64,000 nt of DNA from Brugia malayi (lineage: Eukaryota > Nematoda > Chromadorea > Rhabditida > Onchocercidae): positions 7,119,001 to 7,183,000 of the forward strand of contig NW_025062476.1 of assembly GCF_000002995.4 (NCBI RefSeq). Direction: 5' to 3'. Below are positions 63,204-64,000 of the stretch, one piece after another. Under the pieces are notes generated by a model. The model made no database searches. It worked only from the letters and a program-made list of their open reading frames with translations, and was not told where the DNA came from. The first letter of the stretch is position 1, and each line of letters opens with the position of its first letter. Made by a program: the position numbers and the translations under genes.

Positions 63204-64000
63204 GAATGAAACAAATGATGCAGGGATAATAAACAAAAATGAAAATTAATTATAAAATTAGGAAATTTAACATTGTTAAAGGTTAAATTACCTTTTTTTG
63301 TTGTTTTCTTTTTTTTCCGCCTTTAGATTATTTTATATGATGTAAAGTGCCGAAATGCTTTTTTTTAAATTTTTAACAGTTTTTTTTGTGTGCACTTATT
63401 TCTGTCGTTTTCTTAATTAATTAAATTTTTTTTATTTTTTAATTTTATTTAATATAATGGTATAAGTAGCATATAGTAAGTGCAAATGTGTGTTTTGAAA
63501 GTTTACAACTTAAACCCATTTCAATTATTTTCTTTTTTTTCTTCATAAACGATTTTGACAATTAATTTGAGACATAATTTAAGTGAAACAAAAAATTTAA
63601 GTTAGTCGTCTTTTTGATTTTTAATTAAAGCTCACTTAAATTGTATATGATCCTTTTTTTTTATTTCATAATGATTAATAGTAATAAAACTAATTAATCC
63701 ATCATTGAAATGAATTAAGCTTAAAAATTAATGAAAAAAAGAAAAATTTTTAGATGTAAATTTATAATTTCAAAAAATAAAAAACGAATAATCATAGAAG
63801 AATAAATAGTGAACAATAAATAATTCATATGCTTTAAAATTAAAATTATACATCGAAAACGATGAAAAATGAAACTAAAGCAACAATAATGATTAGATTA
63901 TCGTTGACTCTTTTGTAATTTTGTAATTTTTCCATGATAATTTTCAAAATTCGCTTAAATTCACTTTGAAATTATTCAAATAAATTTTTGAGTTTTGAAG
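63204..64000. other. 3' flank of the peroxidase gene, nothing recognised
   Basis: AT-rich DNA with poly(T) tracts; no exon, RNA gene or repeat family could be identified up to the window end. Confidence 0.5.

Noticed and set aside
1..64000. tRNA, rRNA, spliced-leader RNA, snRNA and CRISPR-like arrays
   Set aside because: I looked for T-loop (GGTTCRA), the filarial SL1 leader and regularly spaced repeats with unique spacers, and saw none.

Overview
The window is nuclear DNA of an AT-rich parasitic nematode, most likely a filarial or other spirurid worm. The reasons are the extreme A+T content outside genes, many short introns with TTTCAG-type acceptors, AG acceptors placed a few bases before most start codons (as expected for spliced-leader trans-splicing), and protein families typical of nematodes (a ShKT plus heme peroxidase). 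No single read gives the species. Exon models were built by hand from reading frame, splice sites and remembered family alignments. Every internal junction was checked for phase.

Layout. (1) 1-764, minus: 5' part of a NIM1/SNF1-related kinase that runs off the left edge. (2) 765-7455: 6.7 kb without a gene, with degenerate repeats. (3) 7456-10437, plus: secreted GH56 hyaluronidase/chondroitin hydrolase, 7 exons, 406 aa. Copies of one degenerate repeat cassette lie on both sides of it. (4) 13816-20412, minus: PLAA/UFD-3, 19 exons, 831 aa, with WD40, a PFU-like module, a PFU and a PUL domain. (5) 21308-25744, plus: splicing factor SF3A3, 9 exons, 499 aa. (6) 26369-32361, minus: ICE2/NARG2-like subunit of the little elongation complex, about 17 exons, about 912 aa. 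(7) 32362-44183: 11.8 kb without a confident gene, with minisatellites, a strand-skewed island and a GC-rich island. (8) 44184-63101, plus: ShKT-peroxidase of the MLT-7 type, 13 exons, 691 aa, with a 9.3-kb second intron.

The middle (13.8-32.4 kb) is a compact housekeeping block. ufd-3 and SF3A3 are divergent and share a 0.9-kb promoter region. SF3A3 and the ICE2-like gene converge and seem to share a two-strand poly(A) signal. The outer parts hold secreted or cuticle-related enzymes in long repeat-rich DNA. The products act in different pathways: ubiquitin/Cdc48 handling, U2 snRNP splicing, snRNA transcription, glycosaminoglycan turnover and cuticle cross-linking. There is no sign of an operon of related function.

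I did not find a clear-cut new system. The points most worth a second look are a second PFU-like domain in UFD-3, two GC-AG introns in the same gene, loss of all three heme-linking positions in the peroxidase, a possible chemoreceptor exon inside its giant intron, a perfect 40-bp palindrome filling an ICE2 intron, a candidate 10-nt microexon, and a T/G-skewed island that could be mitochondrial in origin.
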